A stretch of DNA of 64,000 nt from Methyloversatilis universalis FAM5 (lineage in GTDB: Bacteria > Pseudomonadota > Gammaproteobacteria > Burkholderiales > Rhodocyclaceae): NCBI RefSeq assembly GCF_000214035.2, contig NZ_AFHG01000028.1:169931-233930 (forward strand). Direction: 5' to 3'. The translations under genes were made by a program, and so were the position numbers. This document shows, piece by piece, positions 18,927 through 26,649 of the stretch. Positions within the stretch are counted from its first letter, which is position 1. Every line of letters starts with the position of its first letter. Under the pieces are notes generated by a model that had not been told where the DNA came from, ran no database searches, and saw nothing but the letters and a program-made list of their open reading frames with translations.

Positions 18927-19397
18927 CTAAAGCCGTGCGTCTCGAAGGTGATTGAAGTTTAGAGCTTTATTACCTGCCGAGACTGCGGCGAGATAGAGGT
19001 GAAGATCGACCGTGATTAATGGGGTGCCCGACGCACACGCATCCAAGAGGGCACAGTCAGTAAGTCCTAAGCGAGGTAATTCCAGTCGACTGAGCGCCGA
19101 GTGACTTGGGAGATAGGTTTCACGCGTACTCGACAATGAGACCAACTCGCGTAGCTTAGAAAATATTTTCGATCGCGCTGGCTCCCCGATGTGATCAATC
19201 AAATTGGAAGTCTCAGTGAGCGTGTTCGGCGTTACTAGGATTTCAGACGCAACGCTCAACTGTTCCTTCAACAGATCGAAATCCTCGGGCGTGAATTCCC
19301 TGAGCCGCTTGTGTTTGGCGACATAGTCGCGAGAGGTAAGCCCAACAATCAGCAGGAGTAGAAGGTTGCTGTCCACCAGCACCGAAAGAGAGGTCAC
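18927..19397 (-). CDS. PIN-domain protein, putative toxin ribonuclease
   Basis: 156 residues from a GTG start that overlaps the upstream gene's stop (GTGA, 19397-19394). The four acidic PIN positions are visible: Asp in LVDSNLLLLLIVG, Glu in TLTETSNLID, Asp in LGLTDCALLDA and Asp in ITVDLHLYLAA. PIN domains cut RNA using Mg2+ and often act as toxins. It is longer than ordinary VapC. The upstream partner is not a known VapB, so the pair may be an unclassified toxin-antitoxin module; that is inference. Codon use is less GC-rich than the core genes. Confidence 0.78.
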   Translation of the reverse strand: MTSLSVLVDSNLLLLLIVGLTSRDYVAKHKRLREFTPEDFDLLKEQLSVASEILVTPNTLTETSNLIDHIGEPARSKIFSKLRELVSLSSTRETYLPSHSALSRLELPRLGLTDCALLDACASGTPLITVDLHLYLAAVSAGNKALNFNHLRDARL

Positions 19398-19675
19398 TCG
19401 GGAACGTCCACACTCTTAACGGAGATCACGTTACCCGTCACATCGTCCATGGTCACCACCTTATATGCTCGCCGCCAAAACGAGTTTTGCCCTGCGAGGG
19501 CTGCGAGAGCATTCTTCGGCTCGTCCCATGGGCGTGAAAAGCCAATCGTGACGCGCCAGACGGCTTGTTTTTCGTCGAACATCACCTCCTCGAGGCCGAC
19601 GTTCTTGATGCCCTCTTCTCCGAAAAGCGCATTGATCTGGGCTTTTGCGTGTTCGACCGCTAGCTTTACGTCCAT
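19394..19675 (-). CDS. Small protein paired with PIN protein, unrecognised
   Basis: 93 residues from ATG 19675 (MDVKLAVEHAKAQINALFGE), preferred over ATG 19717 because GGGGAA lies just upstream of it. An N-terminal helix is followed by strands (AVWRVTIGFSRPWDE) and a final hairpin YKVVTMDDVTGNVISVKS that resembles the end of PepSY-like domains. I see no ribbon-helix-helix or AbrB-type DNA-binding motif as in usual VapB antitoxins. Its stop overlaps the PIN start, so the two are translationally coupled; it could be an antitoxin that neutralises by direct binding only. Confidence 0.7.
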   Translation of the reverse strand: MDVKLAVEHAKAQINALFGEEGIKNVGLEEVMFDEKQAVWRVTIGFSRPWDEPKNALAALAGQNSFWRRAYKVVTMDDVTGNVISVKSVDVPE

Positions 19676-19734
19676 TACTTCCCCATCTTCCATGGCAACA
19701 TCGTAAATCGCGTGCATAACTATAAACGGCCGCG

Positions 19735-19872
19735 TTAAGAGTTGGAATCCCGCGAAAGCTCCTTATCAATCTCTCCTGCATAGCGTGCGTTGACCGACGG
19801 CGACAGGTGCGCATACCGCCGCACCATCTCGGCAGACTGCCAGCCGCCTCGGTCCTGCAGGACGAAGTGGAC
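19735..19872 (-). pseudogene. Tyrosine recombinase (phage integrase) C-terminal remnant
   Basis: Read on the minus strand from 19872, the frame gives [20 protein letters not shown] followed by [11 protein letters not shown] and a TAA at 19737-19735. GGWxSxxMVxRYAHLS is the box-II end of tyrosine recombinases, including the catalytic Tyr in RYAHL. Nothing matches upstream: an in-frame TAA stands right at the break, which coincides with a GGGGTCTGTCCCC repeat. The gene has lost its N-terminal and most of its catalytic part. It marks the island as formerly mobile. Confidence 0.8.
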
Positions 19873-19877
19873 TTATA

Positions 19878-19890
19878 GGGGACAGACCCC
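19878..19890. repeat. GGGGACAGACCC repeat, left copy
   Basis: GGGGACAGACCCC lies exactly where the integrase remnant breaks off. A second direct copy of the first 12 bases lies at 20578-20589, exactly 700 bases away, bracketing vapBC. Confidence 0.75.
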
Positions 19891-19925
19891 AATTGTTCCG
19901 GGCCGATTCTCTTGGACCCGATCAG

Positions 19926-20306
19926 TCAGTGCGCTCCAATCCGATGCGCCACGCCGAACCGCTCCGCCAGCATGTCCAGCCGCTTGTCCAGCGTCCACAA
20001 TCTGGCGCCTTGCGTGATCAAGGTGGAGGCGAGCAGGTGCATGTCCACGATGCCGCAGCCGAGGCCAAACAGGTGCTCGCGGTCTATGAAAGCCAGTACT
20101 TCGGCCGCGCTGGCCTGACGGGCGGGCTGCAGGCTGGCGAGGTCGGTCAGTGTTTGCGCGCGGCTTGGTGGGGTGCCGCAGGCCAGTTCGCCGATGATCA
20201 GCGGGTGGATCAGCACGAGGTCGCGATCCAGTAGCCCGATGAGCGTGTCGTTACCGTGGCGGAAGTGATCCACCCACACCGAGGTATCGACAAGGATTCC
20301 GCTCAC
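19926..20306 (-). CDS. vapC: VapC-type PIN toxin
   Basis: 126 residues from GTG 20306, overlapping the vapB stop as GTGA. It is a standard Vap[14 protein letters not shown] with the first Asp, IGELACG with the Glu, [13 protein letters not shown] and [15 protein letters not shown] with the later Asp residues. VapC toxins cleave specific tRNA or rRNA and are held inactive by VapB. Longer in-frame starts upstream would swallow vapB and are rejected. GC is close to the chromosome average. Confidence 0.93.
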   Translation of the reverse strand: MSGILVDTSVWVDHFRHGNDTLIGLLDRDLVLIHPLIIGELACGTPPSRAQTLTDLASLQPARQASAAEVLAFIDREHLFGLGCGIVDMHLLASTLITQGARLWTLDKRLDMLAERFGVAHRIGAH

Positions 20307-20506
20307 TGGGGGGCGCCAGTCCGGGCGCGCGGGATGTCTGGCATGTCGGGCTGGGTTGCGCCCAGCGCGGCAAGCCGTCTGGCCGATTGCACCCTGACAT
20401 AGGTCTTGATCGCTTCGCGGAACAGGTCGGCCTTGTCCATGGACGGATCGGCCACTTCGAGCGCCCGCTCGTACAGGGCGTCGTCTATCGTCACGGTCGT
20501 TCGCAT
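20303..20506 (-). CDS. vapB: VapB-type antitoxin
   Basis: 67 residues starting [20 protein letters not shown], a short ribbon-helix-helix-like N-terminus. [25 protein letters not shown] follows and leads to a Pro/Arg-rich tail that would block the VapC site. AAGGACATCCC precedes the ATG. An imperfect palindrome GCATC-N14-GATGC lies just upstream (20522-20545) and could be its operator. Confidence 0.92.
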   Translation of the reverse strand: MRTTVTIDDALYERALEVADPSMDKADLFREAIKTYVRVQSARRLAALGATQPDMPDIPRARTGAPQ

Positions 20507-20577
20507 GGGATGTCCTTATTTGCATCGAAATTGATGACATGATGCGCCAATCTGGATGTGCTGCGCAAAGGTTAGCC

Positions 20578-20589
20578 GGGGACAGACCC
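20578..20589. repeat. GGGGACAGACCC repeat, right copy
   Basis: Second direct copy of the 12-base motif found at 19878. It lies upstream of vapB, between the two toxin-antitoxin modules. Confidence 0.75.
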
Positions 20590-20712
20590 GTTTTCCTGTG
20601 CAGCAAGGGCTCCGAGCGTGTGTTCGGGTCCTGATGCTCACGCATGAGCAAGCGTCGCGCCGAAGTGCTGCAGGTTGCGCTGGGGGCGTCTGTGATGTCT
20701 GGCGGGTGCAAC

Positions 20713-20728
20713 TATGGTGTTACCCATA
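20713..20728 (+). promoter_or_regulatory. Candidate operator of the RHH/RelE module
   Basis: TATGG-N6-CCATA is a perfect 5-bp inverted repeat ending 14 bases before the antitoxin ATG. Its position and size suit autoregulation by a ribbon-helix-helix antitoxin. Confidence 0.5.
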
Positions 20729-20742
20729 TTCAGGAGGCCGCG

Positions 20743-21024
20743 ATGACCGCTACGACCACGCTGAAACTTCCGGACGAACTGAAGGCGCGTATCGCTGCGG
20801 TGGCGCAGCAGTCCGGCAAAAGTGCGCACGCTTTCATGGTCGAGGCGCTCGAACTGCAGACCGAACTGGCCGAACGTCGCACAGCCTTCGTGGCCGATGC
20901 GCTGCTGGCGCGTGAAGAGGTCGCGCGTTACGGACTGGTGGTGGATGCTGACGAGGTGTTCGATTACCTGAAGGCGCGCGCCGAAGGAAAACCCGCGCGC
21001 AAGCCTGATCCGTCGTCGATCTGA
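20743..21024 (+). CDS. CopG/RHH-type antitoxin
   Basis: 93 residues from ATG 20743, with AGGAGG six bases upstream. The N-terminus TATTTLKLPDELKARIAAVA is a ribbon-helix-helix DNA-binding motif, followed by SGKSAHAFMVEALELQT and a charged C-terminal tail (YLKARAEGKPARKPD) likely to wrap the toxin. An upstream in-frame ATG (20644) lacks a ribosome site and would cross the operator. The gene lies 15 bases before a RelE/ParE-type toxin. Confidence 0.9.
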   Translation: MTATTTLKLPDELKARIAAVAQQSGKSAHAFMVEALELQTELAERRTAFVADALLAREEVARYGLVVDADEVFDYLKARAEGKPARKPDPSSI

Positions 21025-21039
21025 GCAGCGGACGGGATC

Positions 21040-21330
21040 GTGAGTACCCGTGTGGTGCTGGCGCCTCGCGCGCTGGCGGATCTGAAACGTCTGACCGATT
21101 TCCTGCTGCAGGCGGATGCGCCTGCAACTGCTGCCGAGACGCTGCCCATCCTGCAATCCGGCTTCGCTGTGCTGCGCGAGCATCCCCTGATCGGACGCAA
21201 GGTCGAGCACGACCTCCGGGAACTGGTCATTTCACGCGGCCGAACCGGTTGCGTGGCCCTGTATGACTACGACGCCGGTCGCGATGTCGTCGTCGTGCTT
21301 GCGGTACGGCATCGGCGTGAGGGTGGATAG
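21040..21330 (+). CDS. RelE/ParE-family toxin
   Basis: 96 residues from GTG 21040. The ParE/RelE pattern is seen in LAPRALADLKRLTDFLLQ, LREHPLIGRKVEHDLRELVI and VVVVLAVRHRREGG. Members inhibit gyrase (ParE) or cut mRNA on the ribosome (RelE). The C-terminal VRHRRE resembles ParE more, but I cannot assign the target. It is the second gene of the module with the RHH antitoxin. Confidence 0.9.
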   Translation: MSTRVVLAPRALADLKRLTDFLLQADAPATAAETLPILQSGFAVLREHPLIGRKVEHDLRELVISRGRTGCVALYDYDAGRDVVVVLAVRHRREGG

Positions 21331-21453
21331 GGCGCTTGAACCCGGCGCGGTGACCTCCAATGGCGACGCTTGCAGTCCCGACCACCTTAGGATCACCATG
21401 TCGGCGGGTTGAATACGTTCCCGGATCTGCTTGACCATTGGAGGCCGACGACA

Positions 21454-22107
21454 ATGAAAGGCACCACACTTCGTATTTCCCTACCGGCATTCCTTTTCGC
21501 CGCTTCGCTCCCCGCGCTGGCCGTCACCAGCACCTTCGACACCGATGCCGAGGGCTGGAGCGCCCAGGGTGACATCGAGGGGCCGCTGACCTGGAGCGCC
21601 ACCGGTGGCAATCCGGGCGGCAATGTGTTCATCGACGACCTGACCACCGGCGGCGTCACCTACTTCGTCGCGCCCTCGCTGTTCCTCGGCAACTTCGCCG
21701 GCGCCCTCGGTTCGCAGCTGACCTTCGACCTGATGCAGCGCTATCCGGGCGGGCCGAACCAGTTCGACGCGGAGGATGTGATCCTTTCCGGCGGCGGCCT
21801 CACCGTCGTGTATGACACCGCGAACAATCCGGTCAACAACGGCTGGACCTCGTATTCGGTGCCGCTGTCGCCGACCGGATGGCGGCTGGGCAGCCTTTCG
21901 GGCGCCACCCCGACCGACGCGCAGTTTCTGGCGGTGTTGTCTAACCTCAGTGCGCTGAAGATTCGCGCGGAATATCAGACCGGTGCCGACGTCGGCTATC
22001 TGGACAACGTGGCGCTGGTGCCGGAACCGGCTGCGGCCCTGATGCTGCTGTCGGGTATCGGATGCGTGGCATTCGCTGCGCGCCGCAGGCAGCGCGCGGC
22101 GGTCTGA
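21454..22107 (+). CDS. PEP-CTERM sorting-domain exported protein
   Basis: 217 residues from ATG 21454, with GGAGG upstream. It has a signal peptide (MKGTTLRISLPAFLFAASLP, cleavage after ALA), a beta-rich body (FDTDAEGWSAQGDIEGP) resembling a laminin-G/jellyroll-type domain, and a C-terminal sorting signal: VPEPAA, a hydrophobic helix and RRRQR. PEP-CTERM proteins are processed by exosortase and delivered to the outer surface or exopolysaccharide in Gram-negative bacteria. No exosortase gene is in the window. Confidence 0.93.
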   Translation: MKGTTLRISLPAFLFAASLPALAVTSTFDTDAEGWSAQGDIEGPLTWSATGGNPGGNVFIDDLTTGGVTYFVAPSLFLGNFAGALGSQLTFDLMQRYPGGPNQFDAEDVILSGGGLTVVYDTANNPVNNGWTSYSVPLSPTGWRLGSLSGATPTDAQFLAVLSNLSALKIRAEYQTGADVGYLDNVALVPEPAAALMLLSGIGCVAFAARRRQRAAV

Positions 22108-22605
22108 GACGTCCCGTGTTTTGTCCGTCAGCGGATGACCGTGGGCGCTGCGGCCATCAGTGTCCTCATCGGTCTGACGATGGGGCGCGCTCTGCTCCGT
22201 TCCCCGTCCGTTAGCGAGCGGGACGGTCACGGCACGCTCCGCTGGCTTACATAGGCCGTTTGGGCGCTTTCATGCGTGCGCGGCCAGTCGTCCCCCAGGG
22301 CCGCCGGCCAGCGGATGAGGCGCACGCACATGCAGCCAATCGCGATAACGGGTGAAGCGCGGGTGAAGCGGTAACTAGCCTGATCATTCCGGCGTCCTCC
22401 AGAAATGAGGGCAGGCGGTCAGGGCACCGCATCGTTTCCAGTCTGGACCGCCGGCCTTCAGGGCTGTAGGGCATCCGCACCCCGCCCCGCAGGACGCTGG
22501 CCGGCACGTGCCCTGCCTCGTGTATCGTCAGCGTCATCCTCCCCGCATGCGCACAAGCATCCCCGCAGCGGCCCTCCGCCTTTCCGAAACAGGAGTTCAT
22601 CCCTC
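22108..22605. other. Non-coding gap between PEP-CTERM and HIT genes
   Basis: About 500 bases without a supportable gene. A CCGTCC / GGACGG inverted repeat near 22207-22230 could act as a weak terminator for the PEP-CTERM gene. Open frames here lack ribosome sites and recognisable families. Confidence 0.55.
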
Positions 22606-23052
22606 ATGCCCCGATTCGTCGATACCTCGCCGCCCGGCGTCTGCATCTTCTGTCGCATCGCCCGCGGCGAACTGCCCGCGGCGCGGGTGTTCGAGGACGA
22701 TCTGACCATGGCTTTCATGGACATCGGCCAGGTCAATCCGGGCCATGTACTGGTGGCGACGAAACGGCATGCCGCGACGCTGTTCGACATCACGCCGGAA
22801 GAGGGTGCCGCGGTGATGCGCACCGTGCAGCGCGTGGCCGCGGCCATCGGCGACACCTTCGATCCGCCCGGGCTGACGCTGCTGCAGGCCAATGGCAAGG
22901 AAGGCGACCAGACGGTGTTCCACTTCCACATGCACGTGCTGCCGCGGCACGCGGACGACGGCGTGGGGCTGTCGTGGCCGCGCAAGGAACCCGGCATGGA
23001 AGCGCTGCACGCGTATGCCCTGAAGCTCGCTGGCGCGTTGCGCGCTGAGTGA
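22606..23052 (+). CDS. HIT-family nucleotide hydrolase/transferase
   Basis: 148 residues from ATG 22606 with AGGAG upstream. The N-terminal CIFCRIARGELPAARVFED and the histidine triad HFHMHVLPR are diagnostic; the middle His is the nucleophile. HIT proteins of this branch hydrolyse purine nucleoside phosphoramidates or dinucleotides. The CxxC near the start may bind zinc. A longer upstream frame is not supported. Confidence 0.94.
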   Translation: MPRFVDTSPPGVCIFCRIARGELPAARVFEDDLTMAFMDIGQVNPGHVLVATKRHAATLFDITPEEGAAVMRTVQRVAAAIGDTFDPPGLTLLQANGKEGDQTVFHFHMHVLPRHADDGVGLSWPRKEPGMEALHAYALKLAGALRAE

Positions 23053-23112
23053 CCGCACCGGCTGCATGTGCAGCGGGTCCGGGGGCGGATGACCTTTATT
23101 GCCGGGGGATGC

Positions 23113-24195
23113 ATGAAGCAGCGGATGTTCAGTGAGCTTGACCCGATCACCCGGCTGGAAAGCCGGTTTCCTTCGCCCAGCCTGGTGGAGCTGCGCATAC
23201 AGTCGCGGGCGATCGAGGACGAGATACAGCGCCTCGCGGCCGGCTCCATCCTCCGGCATTTTTCCGGCGAGAAAAGCTTTCGTGCCGCCGGCGCCGACGA
23301 GTTCCTGTTCAGCGACAAGCTGTACACGGTGCGTGCCGCCGCGGCGCTGGGCACGCCGGCGCTGCAGATCTGCGTGCTGAACACGCTGGACCCGCTGGCG
23401 CCGAAGGTGTCGTCCGGTCGGCATGACATCCCGGGCATCGGCTTCTTCAACGCGTTCGAGATCGAGGTGCCGGCGTCGATCAAGAGCCGTCTGCCCGCGC
23501 TGGTGGACGCCGTGTCGGTCATCTACGCGGCCTCCTACACCTGGCTGGAAGAGGAGTTCTTCCGCAACATCAAGCAGCTCGAACAGGGGTTTTCCGACGC
23601 GCTGTACCGGCATCTGAAGATCGCGCTGGCGGCGTCGGCCCGGACCGAGCTCGCGTCCCGTGTCTGGTTCTCGGTGTTTTCGAAGGAGAACGGCTATTAC
23701 GCGCTGGACGGTGCGGCCATCTCGCGCATCCTGTCCACGCTCAAGGCGCGCCGCTACGTGTCCAGCCAGAGTCCGCTCGGCCATGTGGTCGAACTGCTCG
23801 GGCTGAACATGCCGTTCGAGAAGTCACTGTCGAGTTACGCGATCCGGAAGGCCGACTACCACGAGTTCTCGCTGAAGAAGGCAGCCTACATTTCCGACAT
23901 GCAGGGCATTTTCAAGACCGAGGAACAGATGGTCGAAGGCGGCGCCTACGCGATCTACCCGCTGGGTGCCATCGGCGAGCGGCGTCTGGTTGCCGCGTTT
24001 CCGTCCGGCCTGCGCGACGACCTGCTGCCGGTGTTCCGTGCGAATGCCGAGCGTTTCGAACAGATCTACGCGCGGGAAACCGGCAACCTGAAACGTCATA
24101 TCGCCAAGGTGCAGGCGAGCTACCGCAAGATGGACGCCGCAGAGCTGGGCGGGCTGATCGGCGGCATTCTGGGCGGCATTTTCAAGAACATCTGA
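23113..24195 (+). CDS. Unrecognised conserved-looking protein
   Basis: 360 residues from ATG 23113 (MKQRMFSELDPITRLESRFP). It is mostly charged and helical in the middle. The end is GGLIGGILGGIFKNI, a Gly-rich hydrophobic segment that could insert in a membrane or mediate assembly. No signal peptide and no motif I can name. Codon use matches the core genome, so it is not obviously foreign. It is convergent with the GlxA-type regulator, 18 bases apart, and lies 60 bases after the HIT gene, possibly co-transcribed. Confidence 0.8.
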   Translation: MKQRMFSELDPITRLESRFPSPSLVELRIQSRAIEDEIQRLAAGSILRHFSGEKSFRAAGADEFLFSDKLYTVRAAAALGTPALQICVLNTLDPLAPKVSSGRHDIPGIGFFNAFEIEVPASIKSRLPALVDAVSVIYAASYTWLEEEFFRNIKQLEQGFSDALYRHLKIALAASARTELASRVWFSVFSKENGYYALDGAAISRILSTLKARRYVSSQSPLGHVVELLGLNMPFEKSLSSYAIRKADYHEFSLKKAAYISDMQGIFKTEEQMVEGGAYAIYPLGAIGERRLVAAFPSGLRDDLLPVFRANAERFEQIYARETGNLKRHIAKVQASYRKMDAAELGGLIGGILGGIFKNI

Positions 24196-24213
24196 GCAGC
24201 CGGTCGGCCGCGT

Positions 24214-25203
24214 TCATTCGCCCGTTGCCGCCCGGCCGGCCCGCGGTCTGACTCCGCGCGGCGTAACCCCGCGCTCGCGGCGCAGCAGTTTGCGCAGCAT
24301 CGACGGGTCGGCGTAGCCCACCTGCGCCGCCACCGACTCGATCGACGCGTGGCCGGTTTCGAGCAGCTGGGTGGCGCGCTCGACGCGCAGTTTCTGCACG
24401 TACTGGATCGGCGACATGCCGACCGCCGAGGCGAAGTGCCGGCTCAGCGTGCGTGGCGTCATGTGCAGCGCGTCGGCCAGCATGGCCAGCGTGACCGGTT
24501 CGCCCAGGCGGGTCTGCAGCCAGCGGTCGGCGCGCTGCAGCGTCGGCGTCTGGCGCGCCAGATGCGAGGCGATCGCGTACCGGCTCTGCGACACCCGGTG
24601 GTCCAGCATCAGGAAGCGTGCGCAGTTGCGCGCCAGCTCCTCGGACCCGTGGCGCGCCACCAGAGCGAGCATCAGGTCGGCCTGGGCCAGCGCGGCGCCG
24701 GCGGTGCTGACCGGGCCGTCGCTCACCACCATGCGCGCCATGTCCAGATCGACCCGCGGAAAGCGTTCGCGGAACCATGGCGCCAGCCACCAGCTGGTGG
24801 TGGCCATCCGCCCGTCGAGCAGGCCGACCTGCGCCAGCGCGAAGGTGCTGACGCAGGACGCGCCCACCGCGGCGCCGCCTTCCAGCCAGCCGCCCACGCG
24901 CTCCATGGCCTTCAGCACGTCTCGGGTGGACAGCCAGTCTTCCAGTTCGCCGCGGGTCGCCCGGTTGGCACCCGGCAGCAGCACCAGATCGGGTGCCGGC
25001 AGGTCGCTCATGCGCGCCAGCGGGCCGACTTCCAGGCCGGACCCGCTGCGTTCGCGGCGCCGCCCGGTGCCGGTCAGCGTCACGTCGAACAGGGCAGGGC
25101 GCGCGGCCAGCTGGCACAGGCGGTTGGCGGTGTTCATCACGTCCAGCGTGATGCCCAGGCTGATGTCCAGCACGCCGGGCAGGATGAGTACGGCGGTTTT
25201 CAT
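24214..25203 (-). CDS. GlxA/FtrA-type AraC-family transcriptional regulator
   Basis: 329 residues from ATG 25203 (MKTAVLILPGVLDISLGIT). The first 190 residues are a DJ-1/PfpI-like glutamine-amidotransferase fold with the nucleophile-elbow position at GASCVSTFALAQ. The C-terminal third has two AraC-type HTH motifs (TLAMLADALHMTPRTLSRHF and SIESVAAQVGYADPSMLRK). An upstream ATG (25212) would place an inverted-repeat operator inside the gene. It is divergent from the MAPEG-cupin operon and is its likely regulator. Confidence 0.9.
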   Translation of the reverse strand: MKTAVLILPGVLDISLGITLDVMNTANRLCQLAARPALFDVTLTGTGRRRERSGSGLEVGPLARMSDLPAPDLVLLPGANRATRGELEDWLSTRDVLKAMERVGGWLEGGAAVGASCVSTFALAQVGLLDGRMATTSWWLAPWFRERFPRVDLDMARMVVSDGPVSTAGAALAQADLMLALVARHGSEELARNCARFLMLDHRVSQSRYAIASHLARQTPTLQRADRWLQTRLGEPVTLAMLADALHMTPRTLSRHFASAVGMSPIQYVQKLRVERATQLLETGHASIESVAAQVGYADPSMLRKLLRRERGVTPRGVRPRAGRAATGE

Positions 25204-25205
25204 GA

Positions 25206-25240
25206 TGTCCATATTAGCCCGATCAATGTCGATATGGACA
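25206..25240. promoter_or_regulatory. Inverted-repeat operator between glxA-type gene and MAPEG operon
   Basis: TGTCCATAT and ATATGGACA form a perfect 9-bp inverted repeat with a 17-base spacer, immediately upstream of the regulator start. A dimeric regulator could bind here and control both directions. Confidence 0.65.
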
Positions 25241-25338
25241 CTCGATCGGAATGCGCCGCGGCGGCAGCATGAACACCTCGCCACCGATGCCGGACGCCGC
25301 CCGACGGCCACGGCAGGGGCTCACCGGGAGACCGTCCG

Positions 25339-25755
25339 ATGTCGCCGTCGCTGCTTGCCCTGCTGCTCTACGCTGCGCTCACGCTGGCGCTGCTGATCGC
25401 GATCGCGGTCATGCGCTTCTGGCTCGTCGTTACCCGGCAGCGCACCCCGGAGGCCTTCAGTCCGGCCGGTGACGACGTGTCGCCGTTCTCCGGCCGGCTG
25501 TGCCGGGCGCACGCGAACTGCTGCGAGAACCTGCCGCTGTTCGGTGCGCTGGTCGCCGCTGCACTGCTCGGCGGTCACGCCGGCATTACAGACGGCAGCG
25601 CGCTGTGGGTGCTGGCGGCACGAGCGGGGCAGAGCGTGGCGCACCTGAGTTCGGGCCGGCGCCGGGCGATCCGCCTGCGTTTCCTGTTCATGGTGGTCCA
25701 GATTGCGCTGCAGACGACGTGGGTCGTGCGTCTTCTGTGGGCGTTCGCCGACTGA
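25339..25755 (+). CDS. MAPEG-family membrane protein
   Basis: 138 residues with four predicted membrane helices (LLALLLYAALTLALLIAIAV; LFGALVAAALLGG; and two near the end). RLCRAHANCCENLPLFGALV is the MAPEG signature RxxRAHxNxxEN. These proteins belong to eicosanoid/glutathione metabolism; bacterial members may have glutathione-transferase activity. It starts an operon that also encodes an HCCA-isomerase-like protein of the glutathione-dependent kappa class, so a glutathione theme is plausible. Confidence 0.9.
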   Translation: MSPSLLALLLYAALTLALLIAIAVMRFWLVVTRQRTPEAFSPAGDDVSPFSGRLCRAHANCCENLPLFGALVAAALLGGHAGITDGSALWVLAARAGQSVAHLSSGRRRAIRLRFLFMVVQIALQTTWVVRLLWAFAD

Positions 25756-25772
25756 CGACCGAGGAGCTGACA

Positions 25773-26639
25773 TTGAACCCCCCGCACCTGCGCTTTCCGC
25801 ACACCGACACCGCCCGCCTGGCGCGTACTACCGGCGGCCTCGACTACCTGCACGACAGTGCGGGCATGCCGTTCAACTACATGTATCCGCCGCCCGACGG
25901 CGAACCGTGGGAGAACTGCAGCTACCGCACCCACGTGGTCGACATCGTCGATGCCCGACCGGCGGCGCATCACTTCACGCTGGAGCGGCACGGCTTCGAG
26001 CTGCAGACGGTGCCGGATGCGCTCGACGATGTGAGCGATGACGCGCGCATCCGTGCCCGCTACTACCCGCAGGTCGAAGCCATCGCCTGCGATGCGACCG
26101 GCGGCGCCCGCGCGCTGTGCTTCGATCACCAGATCCGCCGGCGCAGCCGGGAAGAGCGGCAGCTCACTTTCGGCCGGCAGAACGCCCAGCCGTCGGCGGT
26201 CGGCCGCGTGCATAACGACTATTCGGAAGCGAGCGGCCAGCTGCGGCTGGCCCGGGTGCTGGGCGACGAAGCCGCGCGTGCCGCCGTACGCCGCTTCGCG
26301 GTGGTGAATGTGTGGCGGTCGCTGATCGAGCCGGTGTTCGATGCGCCGCTCGCGCTGTGCGACGCCCGCTCGGTGATGGCGCAGGATCTGGTGGCGGCGG
26401 AAATCCGCTATCCGGAGCGCAGTGGCGAAATCTATGTGCTGAAGCATTCGCCGCGGCATCGCTGGCACTACTTTTCCGGCATGACGACGCGCGAGGTGCT
26501 GGTGTTCAAGCAGTACGACTCGCAGGCCAGCGGGGTATCGCGCTTCACGCCGCACGCGGCCTTCCTCGACCCGGCCGCGCCGGGCGACGCGCCGCTGCGC
26601 GCCAGCATCGAGGCGCGCTGTCTGGTGCTGTTCGACTGA
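25773..26639 (+). CDS. CmcJ/NvfI-family oxidoreductase
   Basis: 288 residues from TTG 25773, chosen because GAGGAG lies six bases upstream and the homology starts here; no ATG is near. Family hallmarks are VHNDYSEASG, FAVVNVWRSLIEPVFDAPLA, HRWHYFSGMTTREVLVFKQY and DS. Known relatives are a cephamycin 7-alpha modification protein (CmcJ) and fungal oxygenases of secondary metabolism. Conserved His residues could bind iron. It is surrounded by small-molecule genes, so it probably oxidises an operon-specific substrate that I cannot name. Confidence 0.88.
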   Translation: MNPPHLRFPHTDTARLARTTGGLDYLHDSAGMPFNYMYPPPDGEPWENCSYRTHVVDIVDARPAAHHFTLERHGFELQTVPDALDDVSDDARIRARYYPQVEAIACDATGGARALCFDHQIRRRSREERQLTFGRQNAQPSAVGRVHNDYSEASGQLRLARVLGDEAARAAVRRFAVVNVWRSLIEPVFDAPLALCDARSVMAQDLVAAEIRYPERSGEIYVLKHSPRHRWHYFSGMTTREVLVFKQYDSQASGVSRFTPHAAFLDPAAPGDAPLRASIEARCLVLFD

Positions 26640-26649
26640 GGGCGCGGCG

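Noticed and set aside
22247-22600. A 117-codon minus-strand open frame in the gap before the HIT gene
   Set aside because: It covers the HIT gene leader and lacks a ribosome site or family features.
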